A stretch of 23,704 nt of DNA from an uncultured Lachnospiraceae bacterium (GTDB lineage: Bacteria > Bacillota > Clostridia > Lachnospirales > Lachnospiraceae): NCBI GenBank assembly GCA_905209865.1, contig CAJLUP010000018.1:1-23704 (forward strand), in the 5' to 3' direction. A program made the position numbers and the translations under genes. The notes under the pieces were generated by a model. That model searched no databases. It was not told the DNA's origin and worked only from the letters and a program-made list of their open reading frames with translations. Positions 7,884 through 16,111 of this stretch are shown piece by piece; the first letter of the stretch is position 1, and each line of letters starts with the position of its first letter.

Positions 7884-7914
7884 GCCAAAGTCCGGACTTG
7901 CCCGAGACCTTGGC
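7884..7914 (+). repeat. Hairpin between the T-box terminator and valS
   Basis: GCCAAAGTC (7884-7892) pairs with GACCTTGGC (7906-7914), with one mismatch, around a 13-base loop. The loop side contains CCGGACTTGCC, which recurs at 7929-7939 in the adjoining hairpin. There is no T-run, so it is not an evident terminator. Confidence 0.5.
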
Positions 7915-7959
7915 GGCCGTTTACAATCCCGGACTTGCCTTTTGGCACTTCCGGTGATT
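7911..7959 (+). repeat. Dispersed hairpin repeat, copy A
   Basis: 49 bases aligning with 22451-22500 with only a few differences and one single-base gap. The shared core is TTACAATCCCGGA, then TGCCTTTTGGCACTTCCGG, then TGATT. It can fold as a CCGGA...TGCC / GGCA...TCCGG stem with a TTTT loop. This copy lies in the valS leader, 78 bases before its ATG. It has no coding potential that I can see. It may be one member of a genome-wide repeat family. Confidence 0.8.
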
Positions 7960-7973
7960 ATCGCTTGCGCGCG

Positions 7974-7997
7974 AAGATTGCGTGACAGCGCAATCTT
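7974..7997 (+). promoter_or_regulatory. Third hairpin in the valS 5' region
   Basis: AAGATTGCG (7974-7982) and CGCAATCTT (7989-7997) form a perfect 9-bp stem with loop TGACAG, ending 40 bases before the valS ATG and followed by only TTTG... rather than a proper T-run. It could be a weak attenuator, an mRNA-stability element, or part of the repeated cassette. Confidence 0.4.
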
Positions 7998-8037
7998 TGT
8001 TCAATATAATGAGGGAAAGTAAGGAAAGGAAAAAAGA

Positions 8038-10683
8038 ATGAGCAAAGAACTGGCAAAGACATATGATCCGAAAGCGATCGAAGAAAAATTGTATGAGAAA
8101 TGGTGTGAGAATAAATATTTTCATGCTGAGGTTGACAGAAGCAGAAAACCGTTTACAACGGTGATGCCGCCTCCGAACATTACCGGAAAACTTCATATGG
8201 GTCATGCACTTGATAATACATTACAGGATATTTTGATCCGTTACAAGAGAATGGAAGGCTACAATGCATTATGGATTCCGGGAACAGACCATGCGGCGAT
8301 TTCTACAGAGGTAAAAGTGACGAATCAGCTCAAAGAAGAGGGCATCGATAAGAAAGAGCTTGGACGGGAAGGATTCCTTGAGCGTACATGGCAGTGGAAA
8401 GAAGAGTATGCCGGAACGATCGAGAATCAGCTTAAGAAGCTTGGTATTTCCTGTGACTGGGACAGAGAGCGTTTCACGATGGATGAGGGATGCTCGAAAG
8501 CGGTTGAGGAAGTATTTATCAAATTATACGAAAAAGGATATATTTACAAAGGGTCAAGGATCATCAACTGGTGTCCGAAATGTAAGACGTCTCTTTCAGA
8601 CGCAGAGGTAGAGCATGAAGAGCAGGAAGGACATTTCTGGCATATCAAATATCCGATCGTAGGAACAGACCGATTCCTTGAGATTGCGACAACGCGTCCC
8701 GAGACACTTCTTGGCGATACGGCGATTGCGGTACATCCTGATGACGAGAGATATCAGGATCTGATTGGAAAGAACGTACTTCTTCCGCTTGTGAACAGGG
8801 AGATCCCGATTGTGGCGGATTATTATGTAGACAAAGAGTTTGGGACAGGAGCTGTGAAGATCACTCCGGCACATGATCCGAATGACTTTGAAGTAGGAAA
8901 ACGCCATGATCTGGAAGAGATCAATGTAATGAACGATGACGCTACGATCAATGAAAAGGGCGGAAAATACGCAGGTATGGAACGCTATGAGGCGAGAAAG
9001 GCAATCGTAAAAGATCTTGAGGAGCAGGGATATCTCGTGAAAGTTGTTCCGCATACACATGCAGTCGGAACACATGACCGATGCGGTACGACAGTTGAGC
9101 CGCTGATTAAACAGCAGTGGTTCGTGAAGATGGAAGAACTTGCAAAACCGGCGATCGAGGCGTTGAAAAGCGGAGAATTAAAATTTGTCCCTGAACGTTT
9201 CGATAAGATCTATCTCCACTGGCTGGAAAATATCAAAGACTGGTGCATTTCCAGACAGATTTGGTGGGGACACAGAATCCCGGCATATTACTGTGACGAA
9301 TGCGGTGAATTTGTTGTAGACAGACATGCGCCTGAGAAATGCCCGCACTGCGGATGCACACATTTCACACAGGATGAAGATACGCTTGATACATGGTTTT
9401 CATCTGCGCTTTGGCCGTTCTCCACACTGGGCTGGCCGGATAAGACGGAAGATCTTGATTACTTCTATCCGACAGACGTACTTGTGACAGGCTACGATAT
9501 CATTTTCTTCTGGGTGATCCGTATGGTATTCTCAGGATATGAGCACACAGGAAAATCTCCGTTCCACACGGTACTGATCCACGGACTTGTAAGAGATTCA
9601 CAGGGACGTAAGATGAGTAAATCTTTAGGAAACGGAATCGATCCGCTGGAGATCATCGACAAATACGGTGCGGACGCTCTCCGTCTGACGCTTGTTACGG
9701 GAAATGCGCCGGGAAATGATATGCGTTTCTATAATGAGAGAGTTGAGGCAAGCCGCAACTTTGCGAATAAAGTATGGAATGCATCCCGTTTCATTATGAT
9801 GAATATGGATGAAAATATTATCGACGAACCGTCGCATGATCTATTTACTCCGGCAGACAGATGGATTTTATCGGCTGCGAATACGCTTGCAAAAGATGTG
9901 ACTGAAAACATGGACAAATTCGAGCTTGGTATTGCGGTTCAGAAAGTATATGACTTTATTTGGGATGAATTCTGCGACTGGTATGTAGAGATGGCAAAAT
10001 TCCGTATTTACCATAAAGAGGAAGCGCCGGAAGCTGCAAACTGCGCTCTTTGGGTATTGAAAACGGTACTCGCGCAGGGATTGAAACTGCTTCATCCGTT
10101 TATGCCGTTTATCACAGAGGAGATTTACGGGGCGCTCGTTCCTGAGGAAGAGTCGCTTATGATGTCTGAGTGGCCGAAATACAAAGAAGAGTGGAACTTT
10201 GCGCAGGATGAATTTGTTATGGAGCGTGTGAAAGCAGTCACAAGAGGAATTCGAAATATCCGTGCGGAGATGGACGTTCCGAACAACCGGAAAACAAACG
10301 TCTTTATCGTAAGTGAAAAAGAAGAGCTGACAGGGGCGATTCAGGGATTTAAACAGTCTGTGATGCCGCTTATGCTGGCATCTGACATTATCGTGCAGAG
10401 CACAAAAGAGGGAATAGAGGATAATGCGGTATCCATCGTAGTTCCTGATGCGGTCGTATATCTGCCGCTTGAGGATCTTGTGGATTTCGAGCAGGAAAAA
10501 GAAAGACTTACAAAGGAAGAAGAGAGACTGAACAAGGAGATCAAACGTGCGAAAGGAATGCTTGCAAACGAGAAATTCGTAAGCAAAGCTCCGGCGGCAA
10601 AAGTTCAGGAAGAGAGGGACAAACTCGAGAAATACGAGCAGATGCTCGCACAGGTAAAGGAGAGAATGGTAGGTCTTGGCTAA
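8038..10683 (+). CDS. valS: Valine--tRNA ligase
   Basis: Charges tRNA-Val with valine in the cytoplasm. At 881 aa it has the usual length for a bacterial ValRS. The class I signature HMGH is at 53-56 (after PPPNITGKL), and KMSKS is at 525-529. The CP1 editing domain includes TTRPETLLGDTA at 218-229. Two Cys pairs (WCPKC near residue 180; CDEC and CPHC near 420-440) look like zinc-ribbon elements. The C-terminal ~70 residues form the charged coiled-coil tRNA-binding arm (EKERLTKEEERL...). The AAGGAAAGG ribosome site sits just before the ATG. Expression should follow valine-tRNA charging through the T-box at 7559-7870. Its stop overlaps the TTG start of the next gene, suggesting translational coupling. 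Confidence 0.98.
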   Translation: MSKELAKTYDPKAIEEKLYEKWCENKYFHAEVDRSRKPFTTVMPPPNITGKLHMGHALDNTLQDILIRYKRMEGYNALWIPGTDHAAISTEVKVTNQLKEEGIDKKELGREGFLERTWQWKEEYAGTIENQLKKLGISCDWDRERFTMDEGCSKAVEEVFIKLYEKGYIYKGSRIINWCPKCKTSLSDAEVEHEEQEGHFWHIKYPIVGTDRFLEIATTRPETLLGDTAIAVHPDDERYQDLIGKNVLLPLVNREIPIVADYYVDKEFGTGAVKITPAHDPNDFEVGKRHDLEEINVMNDDATINEKGGKYAGMERYEARKAIVKDLEEQGYLVKVVPHTHAVGTHDRCGTTVEPLIKQQWFVKMEELAKPAIEALKSGELKFVPERFDKIYLHWLENIKDWCISRQIWWGHRIPAYYCDECGEFVVDRHAPEKCPHCGCTHFTQDEDTLDTWFSSALWPFSTLGWPDKTEDLDYFYPTDVLVTGYDIIFFWVIRMVFSGYEHTGKSPFHTVLIHGLVRDSQGRKMSKSLGNGIDPLEIIDKYGADALRLTLVTGNAPGNDMRFYNERVEASRNFANKVWNASRFIMMNMDENIIDEPSHDLFTPADRWILSAANTLAKDVTENMDKFELGIAVQKVYDFIWDEFCDWYVEMAKFRIYHKEEAPEAANCALWVLKTVLAQGLKLLHPFMPFITEEIYGALVPEEESLMMSEWPKYKEEWNFAQDEFVMERVKAVTRGIRNIRAEMDVPNNRKTNVFIVSEKEELTGAIQGFKQSVMPLMLASDIIVQSTKEGIEDNAVSIVVPDAVVYLPLEDLVDFEQEKERLTKEEERLNKEIKRAKGMLANEKFVSKAPAAKVQEERDKLEKYEQMLAQVKERMVGLG

Positions 10684-12874
10684 TATAAAAGGTTTTTTTA
10701 CAAAAGTTAGGAATCTGAAAAAAGAAGATATTAAGGAGCACTTTAAAAAGAGAAAAGAACGCAGGAAGATGATTTTGGAAAAACGGCGAAACGGAAAGTT
10801 CGCCAGGAAAATGCAGCCGGTTTATAAATGGATGAACCGGCTGTCCATTCCACTTCAATTTCTGCTTGCATGTATCATCAACTTTTTTATCGAAGTCATT
10901 TCAAGACTTTCGTTTGGTGAGGCGTGGGCTTATCTTACAGGAACGCCGCTTGTGTTTTTATACAACTCGTGTATGATCTTTGTAACATTTACGATCGTAT
11001 ATCTTGTGCGAAGGCGTGTGTTTACCCGGATCTTGCTCAGTGTGTTTTGGCTGTTTCTGGGAATCTGCAATGGATATCTTCTGACAAAGCGTGTAACTCC
11101 GTTTAATGCGCAGGATTTGAAAGTCCTTTCAGATGCATTGGAATTGACGGGGAATTATTTTAATACGTTTGAGCTGATTATGATTATCATCGGTGTGAGC
11201 GCTCTGATCGTATGGGTCGTTTCCATGTGGAAACGGGGCGGACAGTACACTGGGAAAATGCATCGCTGGATCGCTCTTGGCGGAGTAATCGTCTCTTTTG
11301 TCGGATGCATGGCGCTGACGAATCTGGCGATTGATAAGCGGGTTATTTCAAATTACTTTGGAAATATTGCATTTGCATATGAAGATTACGGATTCCCTTA
11401 CTGCTTCTCGGCAAGTTTATTTAATACAGGAATCAACGAACCGGCGGGATACAGTAAAGAGACGATGGAAAAGATCAATGACGGAGGCAAACTGACAGAA
11501 AGTTCTTCCGGACGTTCTGAAGAGCAGCTTCCGAATATTATTTTTGTACAGCTTGAATCCTTTTTTGATCCGACAGAGGTGGAGTGGCTTCGTTTTTCGG
11601 AAGATCCCATTCCGAATCTGAGAAAAATGTTCAATGAATATTCAAGCGGATATTTTAAAGTGCCGTCAGTAGGCGCCGGAACGGCGAACACAGAATTTGA
11701 AGTACTTACAGGAATGAGTATGCGTTTCTTCGGACCGGGGGAATATCCATATAAAACATATGCGAAGACGCGTACTTTGGAAAGCGCAGCATCTGCTCTT
11801 GAAAAACTTGGATACGGAGCTGAGGCGCTTCATAATAACGGCGGAAACTTCTACAGCCGTGCACAAGTATTCAATAATATGGGATTTGATCACTATACAA
11901 GTAAAGAGTTTATGAATATTCTCCAGACAACGCCGAAAGGCTGGGCGACAGATGATATTCTTGTTCCGAATATCATGGAGTCGATGGACACAACAGAAGG
12001 ACAGGATTTCGTGTTTACGGTCAGCGTCGAAGGACACGGAGAATACCCGACGGAAAAAGTGTTGGAGAATCCGGATATTATTGTCAGCGGCGTGGAAAAT
12101 GAAGGAGAAAGAAATGCATGGGAGTATTATGTCAATCTCGTTCATGCAATGGATGAATTTGCCGGAGATCTTGTCCGTGCAGTAGAGGCAAGAAACGAGC
12201 CGACTGTACTTGTCTTTTACGGAGATCATCTTCCGACGATGAATCTGGAAGCGAAAGACTTAAAAAGCCGATATTTGTACAATACGAATTATGTGATTTG
12301 GGATAACATCGGCTTAGAGAAAAAAGATGGAAATGTAGCGGCATATCAGGTGATGGCGAATGTGTTTGAAAGATTGGATATTCATACAGGAACTGTGTTC
12401 AATTATCATCAGGAACGCCGTCATACGAAGAATTATCTGGCAGACTTGGAATTGCTGCAGTATGACATCATGTATGGAGATCAGTATGTGTACGGAGAGG
12501 ACGGTTCTCCGATGAAGGAAGGCCACATGTATATGGGTGTAAAAGACGCCATGATCTCTCAGGTATCAGAACAGTCGAACAAAACGTACAGTATTTACGG
12601 CGAGAACTTTACGAAGCAGAGCAAAGTATTTATAAACGGGGAGAAACAAAAGACAACGTTTCTGAATAACACCCGTTTGGATCTGAAGGAGTCGGAACTT
12701 GCCGATGGAGATACGATCATGGTCGCGCAGGTCGGATCAAGCAATACGACATTTAGGACGACCAAGACATATAAGTATGAAGCAGGAACTCTGACAGAAC
12801 TTCCGGCAGAGGAAGACGCGCCGGAAAACGGAAGACAGGCATTTGTCTCTGAGAAGGAAGAAAAAGAAAAATGA
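10676..12874 (+). CDS. LTA synthase family membrane sulfatase (phosphoglycerol transferase-like)
   Basis: A 732-aa membrane enzyme with an extracellular sulfatase-fold domain, in the family that moves glycerol-phosphate from phosphatidylglycerol onto lipoteichoic acid or related polymers. About 55 basic residues precede five membrane segments (~57-75, 90-112, 117-135, 160-182, 196-216). The LtaS-type active site is recognisable: Glu294 in QLES, Thr336 in GAGTANTE as the likely nucleophile, and Asp517-His518 in YGDHLP. Residues ~625-700 resemble a TIG/IPT-like module (YGENF...SKVFINGE), which B. subtilis and S. aureus LtaS lack; an acidic tail follows. The start is read as TTG, overlapping the valS stop by 8 bases, with AAGGAG upstream at 10657-10662 at slightly long spacing; the next in-frame ATG (~10769) would remove the basic N-terminus. 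Whether its product is LTA or another polymer cannot be told. Confidence 0.87.
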   Translation: MANIKGFFTKVRNLKKEDIKEHFKKRKERRKMILEKRRNGKFARKMQPVYKWMNRLSIPLQFLLACIINFFIEVISRLSFGEAWAYLTGTPLVFLYNSCMIFVTFTIVYLVRRRVFTRILLSVFWLFLGICNGYLLTKRVTPFNAQDLKVLSDALELTGNYFNTFELIMIIIGVSALIVWVVSMWKRGGQYTGKMHRWIALGGVIVSFVGCMALTNLAIDKRVISNYFGNIAFAYEDYGFPYCFSASLFNTGINEPAGYSKETMEKINDGGKLTESSSGRSEEQLPNIIFVQLESFFDPTEVEWLRFSEDPIPNLRKMFNEYSSGYFKVPSVGAGTANTEFEVLTGMSMRFFGPGEYPYKTYAKTRTLESAASALEKLGYGAEALHNNGGNFYSRAQVFNNMGFDHYTSKEFMNILQTTPKGWATDDILVPNIMESMDTTEGQDFVFTVSVEGHGEYPTEKVLENPDIIVSGVENEGERNAWEYYVNLVHAMDEFAGDLVRAVEARNEPTVLVFYGDHLPTMNLEAKDLKSRYLYNTNYVIWDNIGLEKKDGNVAAYQVMANVFERLDIHTGTVFNYHQERRHTKNYLADLELLQYDIMYGDQYVYGEDGSPMKEGHMYMGVKDAMISQVSEQSNKTYSIYGENFTKQSKVFINGEKQKTTFLNNTRLDLKESELADGDTIMVAQVGSSNTTFRTTKTYKYEAGTLTELPAEEDAPENGRQAFVSEKEEKEK

Positions 12875-14175
12875 CATACAGTGAAGCAGTAGACTATATA
12901 CTGGACATTCCAAAATTTACAAAAAAGAATGATGCGGTGCACACGAGAATGTTTCTGAAAAAACTCCAAGATCCACAGCGGAAGATGAAGATCATCCATG
13001 TGGCGGGGACAAACGGGAAAGGTTCTGTGTGCGCGTATCTGGACGGAATGCTCCGTTCGGAACAGAAACGAACGGGGCTTTTTACGTCGCCTCATTTAGT
13101 AAAGATCAATGAGAGAATCGTTATAGATGGGAAAATGATCTCGGATGAACAATTTTTGGAAGTGTTTGAGGAGACGATGGGGGCTGTTCGTGAGATGGAA
13201 ACAGAAGGGTTTTCCCATCCGACCTTTTTTGAATTTTTGTTTGGGATGGCAATGCTTGCTTTTGCGAAGAACGGCGCAGAATATGCTGTCCTTGAAACAG
13301 GACTGGGAGGAAGACTTGATGCGACGAACGCCGTTGAATCTCCGGCGGCATCTGTGATCACTTCAATCGGTCTTGATCATGAGCAGTATCTTGGAGATAC
13401 ACTGGCGAAGATTGCTTTTGAAAAAGCGGGTATTATTAAGCCGCACGTTCCCGTATATTATGCGCAGACGTCAGAAGAAAGTGACACAGTCATCGAAAAA
13501 GAGGCGGAAAAATGCGGAAGTTCCTGTAAAAAAATCGGGAAAGACGCGTACGAAATTCTCGGAATCAAGGACAAACATATTGCATTTTCATGTTTGAATG
13601 ATTATTATGGAACTACCACGTGGAAATTGAACAACATCGGTCTGTATCAGCCTCACAACGCATTGCTTGCGATGGAAGTGATGCGCGGTCTGTTCGGGGA
13701 AGACGGACATCCGAAGCGATGGAAAGAGGCGCTTGAGGCGGTGAGATGGCAGGGAAGAATGGAAGAAGTCCTGCCTGGCGTATATGTGGACGGCGCGCAT
13801 AATATAAGCGCAGTGGAGGCGTTTGCAGAGACGGCTCGGAAGGCGGGGCGTACAGATGCGATCCTGTTTTCCGCAGTTCAGGATAAAGATTATGAAGAGA
13901 TGATAAAATATCTTTGCAGACATACAGACGCAGCATGCTACATCGTGACGCAGATCGAAGATGCCAGAGGAACACGGGCAGAGAAATTGGGAGAACTTTT
14001 TCGAAAATATACAGATAAGCCGGTTCACGAGATCCGTTCAGTAAGGGATGCATTTGCATATGCGGCAGGTCAAAAAAGAGACGGAAATGTGTACTGTCTC
14101 GGTTCGCTGTATCTGACCGGGATGATAGAGGGGTATCTTAAACAGAAGACGATTCAGGATTGGGGAGGAAAATAA
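12871..14175 (+). CDS. folC: Bifunctional folylpolyglutamate synthase / dihydrofolate synthase
   Basis: ATP-dependent Mur-ligase-family enzyme (434 aa) that adds glutamate to dihydropteroate and/or reduced folates. The P-loop GTNGKGS is at 46-52, preceded by IIHVA; the FolC signature GLGGRLDATN is at 144-153; DGAHN, which joins the central and C-terminal domains in Mur ligases, is at 307-311. Length is typical. The start codon overlaps the preceding stop as ATGA, so it is translationally coupled to the LTA-synthase-like gene. Whether both the dihydrofolate synthase and polyglutamylation activities are kept cannot be seen from sequence alone. Confidence 0.96.
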   Translation: MTYSEAVDYILDIPKFTKKNDAVHTRMFLKKLQDPQRKMKIIHVAGTNGKGSVCAYLDGMLRSEQKRTGLFTSPHLVKINERIVIDGKMISDEQFLEVFEETMGAVREMETEGFSHPTFFEFLFGMAMLAFAKNGAEYAVLETGLGGRLDATNAVESPAASVITSIGLDHEQYLGDTLAKIAFEKAGIIKPHVPVYYAQTSEESDTVIEKEAEKCGSSCKKIGKDAYEILGIKDKHIAFSCLNDYYGTTTWKLNNIGLYQPHNALLAMEVMRGLFGEDGHPKRWKEALEAVRWQGRMEEVLPGVYVDGAHNISAVEAFAETARKAGRTDAILFSAVQDKDYEEMIKYLCRHTDAACYIVTQIEDARGTRAEKLGELFRKYTDKPVHEIRSVRDAFAYAAGQKRDGNVYCLGSLYLTGMIEGYLKQKTIQDWGGK

Positions 14176-14176
14176 A

Positions 14177-14311
14177 ATGCTGGATTACGAAGAAGAATTA
14201 AAAAAATTCAAGCCGAGTCTTGAGGTAGATGATATTGAGAATGCGGTCTATCAGGAAGATCTGACGGATATGACCGATCTGTTAAAGCAGGTAATGGATC
14301 AGAAGAAGTAG
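14177..14311 (+). CDS. Small acidic protein of 44 aa, function unknown
   Basis: ATG at 14177 lies one base after the folC stop, with a strong GGAGG at 14164-14168 inside the end of folC, and the frame ends at TAG 14309-14311. The product starts MLDYEEELKKFKPSLEVDDI and ends LLKQVMDQKK. It is helical-looking, rich in Glu, Asp and Lys, with no membrane segment or Cys. The tight spacing to folC and the TPR gene (20 bases) supports a real operon gene. I do not recognise the family. It could be a small partner of either neighbour. It is easily missed by annotators because of its length. Confidence 0.7.
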   Translation: MLDYEEELKKFKPSLEVDDIENAVYQEDLTDMTDLLKQVMDQKK

Positions 14312-14331
14312 AAAGATAATGGTGGGTATAA

Positions 14332-15666
14332 ATGGAGTATACGAAGAAGATCGTGTATCAGTCTAATTACTGGTATAACGACGGTCTGAGAAAGGCGAAG
14401 ATCCGCGATATGTCGGGGGCGATCATGTCTTTGCGGAAAAGTCTTCAGTTTAACAGAGAGAATATAGCCGCAAGAAACCTTCTCGGTCTTGTGTATTACG
14501 GGATCGGGGAAGTGCCGGAAGCTCTTGTAGAGTGGATTATAAGTAAAAATTTAAAACCGCGGGATAATATTGCAGACTATTATATAAAAAATGTTCAGTC
14601 TTCAGCTAAGGAGCTTGAGCAGATTGATCTTGCGATCAAGAAATATAATCAATGTCTTACATATTGTAAACAGAACGGGGAAGATTTGGCGGCGATCCAG
14701 TTAAAGCAGGTGATTGCGGCGCATCCGACATTTTTAAAGGCGTATCAGCTTCTGACGTTGATCTATCTGCATACAGGTCAGTATTCACATGCAAGACAGA
14801 CGATCAAGACGGCGAGAAAGCTTGATACGACGAATGAGATCACGCTTTTGTATATGCACGAGCTGACTAAAAAGGGGAAAAAGAAGACAAAAGAAGAGAA
14901 AAAAAAGGAAGAGGCAGTTGAATATAACCTTGGAAATGAAACGATCATTCAGCCGAAACATTCCAAATTAAAACAGGTTACAGGTCAGCTTGCTGTTGCG
15001 AATATTTTTATCGGAGCGGCGATTGGAGCTGCGATTATCTGGTTTCTCGTAGCGCCTGCCGTAAATCAGTCACGGTCAGAGCGGATGAATGATCAGATGC
15101 GGGAATATGCAGACGAGATCAAGTCGCTGGAAGCGCAGGTCAGCGCGCAGACACGAACGCTGGACAATTATCGGGCGTCAGGAGAAGATGCGCAGGCGAA
15201 CGCGCAGCTTGCACAGACAACGGCAGACAGTTATGAAAAGCTGTTAAGTATAGACGCACAGTATGCTTCGGGAAGCTATGTAGATTCTGATCTGGCAGAT
15301 CTTCTGCTTGAGATCAGCAGAGATACGCTGAAGCAGACCGGACAGACAAAGTATGACGAACTGACGGCGGCGGTGTATCCGGAAGCATGCGATGCAAAAT
15401 TCGCTGCCGGCAAAGAGGCTCTGAACGCAGGAGATTATGCGTCTGCGGTTGACGCGTTGTCCAAAGTTGTGCGCATGAATGAAGGATATTATGACGGTCA
15501 GGCGCTGCTGTATTTGGCACAGGCATATAAAGGAAACGGAGATAACGAGAATGCGTCCGCTTATTTCAAAAAAGTGACAGAGACGTATGCAGGCTCGGAA
15601 TACGCTGCTGAGGCGCAGACCGGACTGGACGAGATCTCACAGGCATCGGGCGGCGCGCAGGAATAG
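14332..15666 (+). CDS. Single-pass membrane protein with N- and C-terminal TPR repeats
   Basis: 444 aa in three parts. Residues ~10-180 are TPR-like helical hairpins (for example NIAARNLLGLVYYGIGEVPE and the segment around KAYQLLTLIYLHTGQYSHA), followed by a very basic Lys-rich stretch (181-193). One membrane helix lies at ~221-243 (ANIFIGAAIGAAIIWFLVA). Beyond it are a coiled-coil region (~248-305) and another TPR pair (~360-430) ending in a polar tail. By the positive-inside rule the N-terminal TPR is cytoplasmic and the C-terminal one outside. GGTGGG precedes the ATG. It is the last gene before the terminator at 15701, so it closes the valS operon. TPR proteins are scaffolds; the partner is unknown. 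Confidence 0.75.
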   Translation: MEYTKKIVYQSNYWYNDGLRKAKIRDMSGAIMSLRKSLQFNRENIAARNLLGLVYYGIGEVPEALVEWIISKNLKPRDNIADYYIKNVQSSAKELEQIDLAIKKYNQCLTYCKQNGEDLAAIQLKQVIAAHPTFLKAYQLLTLIYLHTGQYSHARQTIKTARKLDTTNEITLLYMHELTKKGKKKTKEEKKKEEAVEYNLGNETIIQPKHSKLKQVTGQLAVANIFIGAAIGAAIIWFLVAPAVNQSRSERMNDQMREYADEIKSLEAQVSAQTRTLDNYRASGEDAQANAQLAQTTADSYEKLLSIDAQYASGSYVDSDLADLLLEISRDTLKQTGQTKYDELTAAVYPEACDAKFAAGKEALNAGDYASAVDALSKVVRMNEGYYDGQALLYLAQAYKGNGDNENASAYFKKVTETYAGSEYAAEAQTGLDEISQASGGAQE

Positions 15667-15700
15667 TATTACAGACGAAAAAACAGATAGATTACGAAAG

Positions 15701-15731
15701 AAAAGGATGTGTTGAAAGACATGTCCTTTTT
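15701..15731 (+). terminator. Terminator after the TPR gene
   Basis: AAAAGGATGTG (15701-15711) pairs with CATGTCCTTTT (15720-15730), including two G-U pairs, around an 8-base loop and ends in a T-run. It separates the valS operon from the spoIIA operon. Confidence 0.7.
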
Positions 15732-15745
15732 ATATGCGGAAAATC

Positions 15746-15776
15746 TTGTAAAAAGAAATCCCATAAATTTTATGAT
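15746..15776 (+). promoter_or_regulatory. Weak promoter candidate for the spoIIA operon
   Basis: TTGTAA (15746-15751) and TATGAT (15771-15776) have a 19-bp spacer, too long for a strong sigma-A promoter. A GGAAAAT (15738-15744) and GAAAT (15755-15759) pair recalls sigma-H elements, the known sigma for spoIIA in Bacillus subtilis, but the spacing is shorter than consensus. A promoter is expected in this 65-base gap; its type is unresolved. Confidence 0.25.
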
Positions 15777-15796
15777 AAGAAGGAGACGGCAAAAAG

Positions 15797-16111
15797 ATGG
15801 AATATCAGGTGCAGGAAAATTGTCTGACGATCTATCTTCCGGCAGAAGTGGATCATCATAATGCGGAGGAGATGAAGCGGGAAGCAGATAAACTGATCGA
15901 CCGAAATCATATTAAATATGTGATCTTTGATTTTGAAAACACAGATTTTATGGATAGTTCCGGTATCGGAGTTATTATGGGGCGTTATAAAACGATTTCC
16001 CTGATCGGCGGGGAAGTATGGGCAGTGCATGCAAATGCGCGCATCCGAAAAATATTGACCTTGTCAGGAGTGACGAAAATAATGCAGATCTATGAGGAGG
16101 AAGAAGAATGA
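15797..16111 (+). CDS. spoIIAA: SpoIIAA, anti-sigma-F factor antagonist
   Basis: STAS-domain protein of 104 aa that, when unphosphorylated, displaces sigma-F from SpoIIAB and so triggers forespore transcription. The hallmark MDSSGIGVIMGRY is at 52-64; Ser54 corresponds to the Ser58 phosphorylated by SpoIIAB in B. subtilis. The LPAEVDHHNAEE segment near residue 14 matches the conserved ELDHHTAE region. A strong GAAGGAGA site (15779-15786) precedes the ATG. The stop overlaps the spoIIAB start by 4 bases. The C-terminal EEEEE is unusually acidic but short. Confidence 0.97.
   Translation: MEYQVQENCLTIYLPAEVDHHNAEEMKREADKLIDRNHIKYVIFDFENTDFMDSSGIGVIMGRYKTISLIGGEVWAVHANARIRKILTLSGVTKIMQIYEEEEE

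Noticed and set aside
8596..9075. 159-codon minus-strand frame inside valS
   Set aside because: It lies wholly within a well-supported gene, with no recognisable domain or ribosome site.
11666..12229. 187-codon minus-strand frame inside the LTA-synthase-like gene
   Set aside because: Shadow of a strong coding gene; Cys- and His-rich nonsense-like composition.
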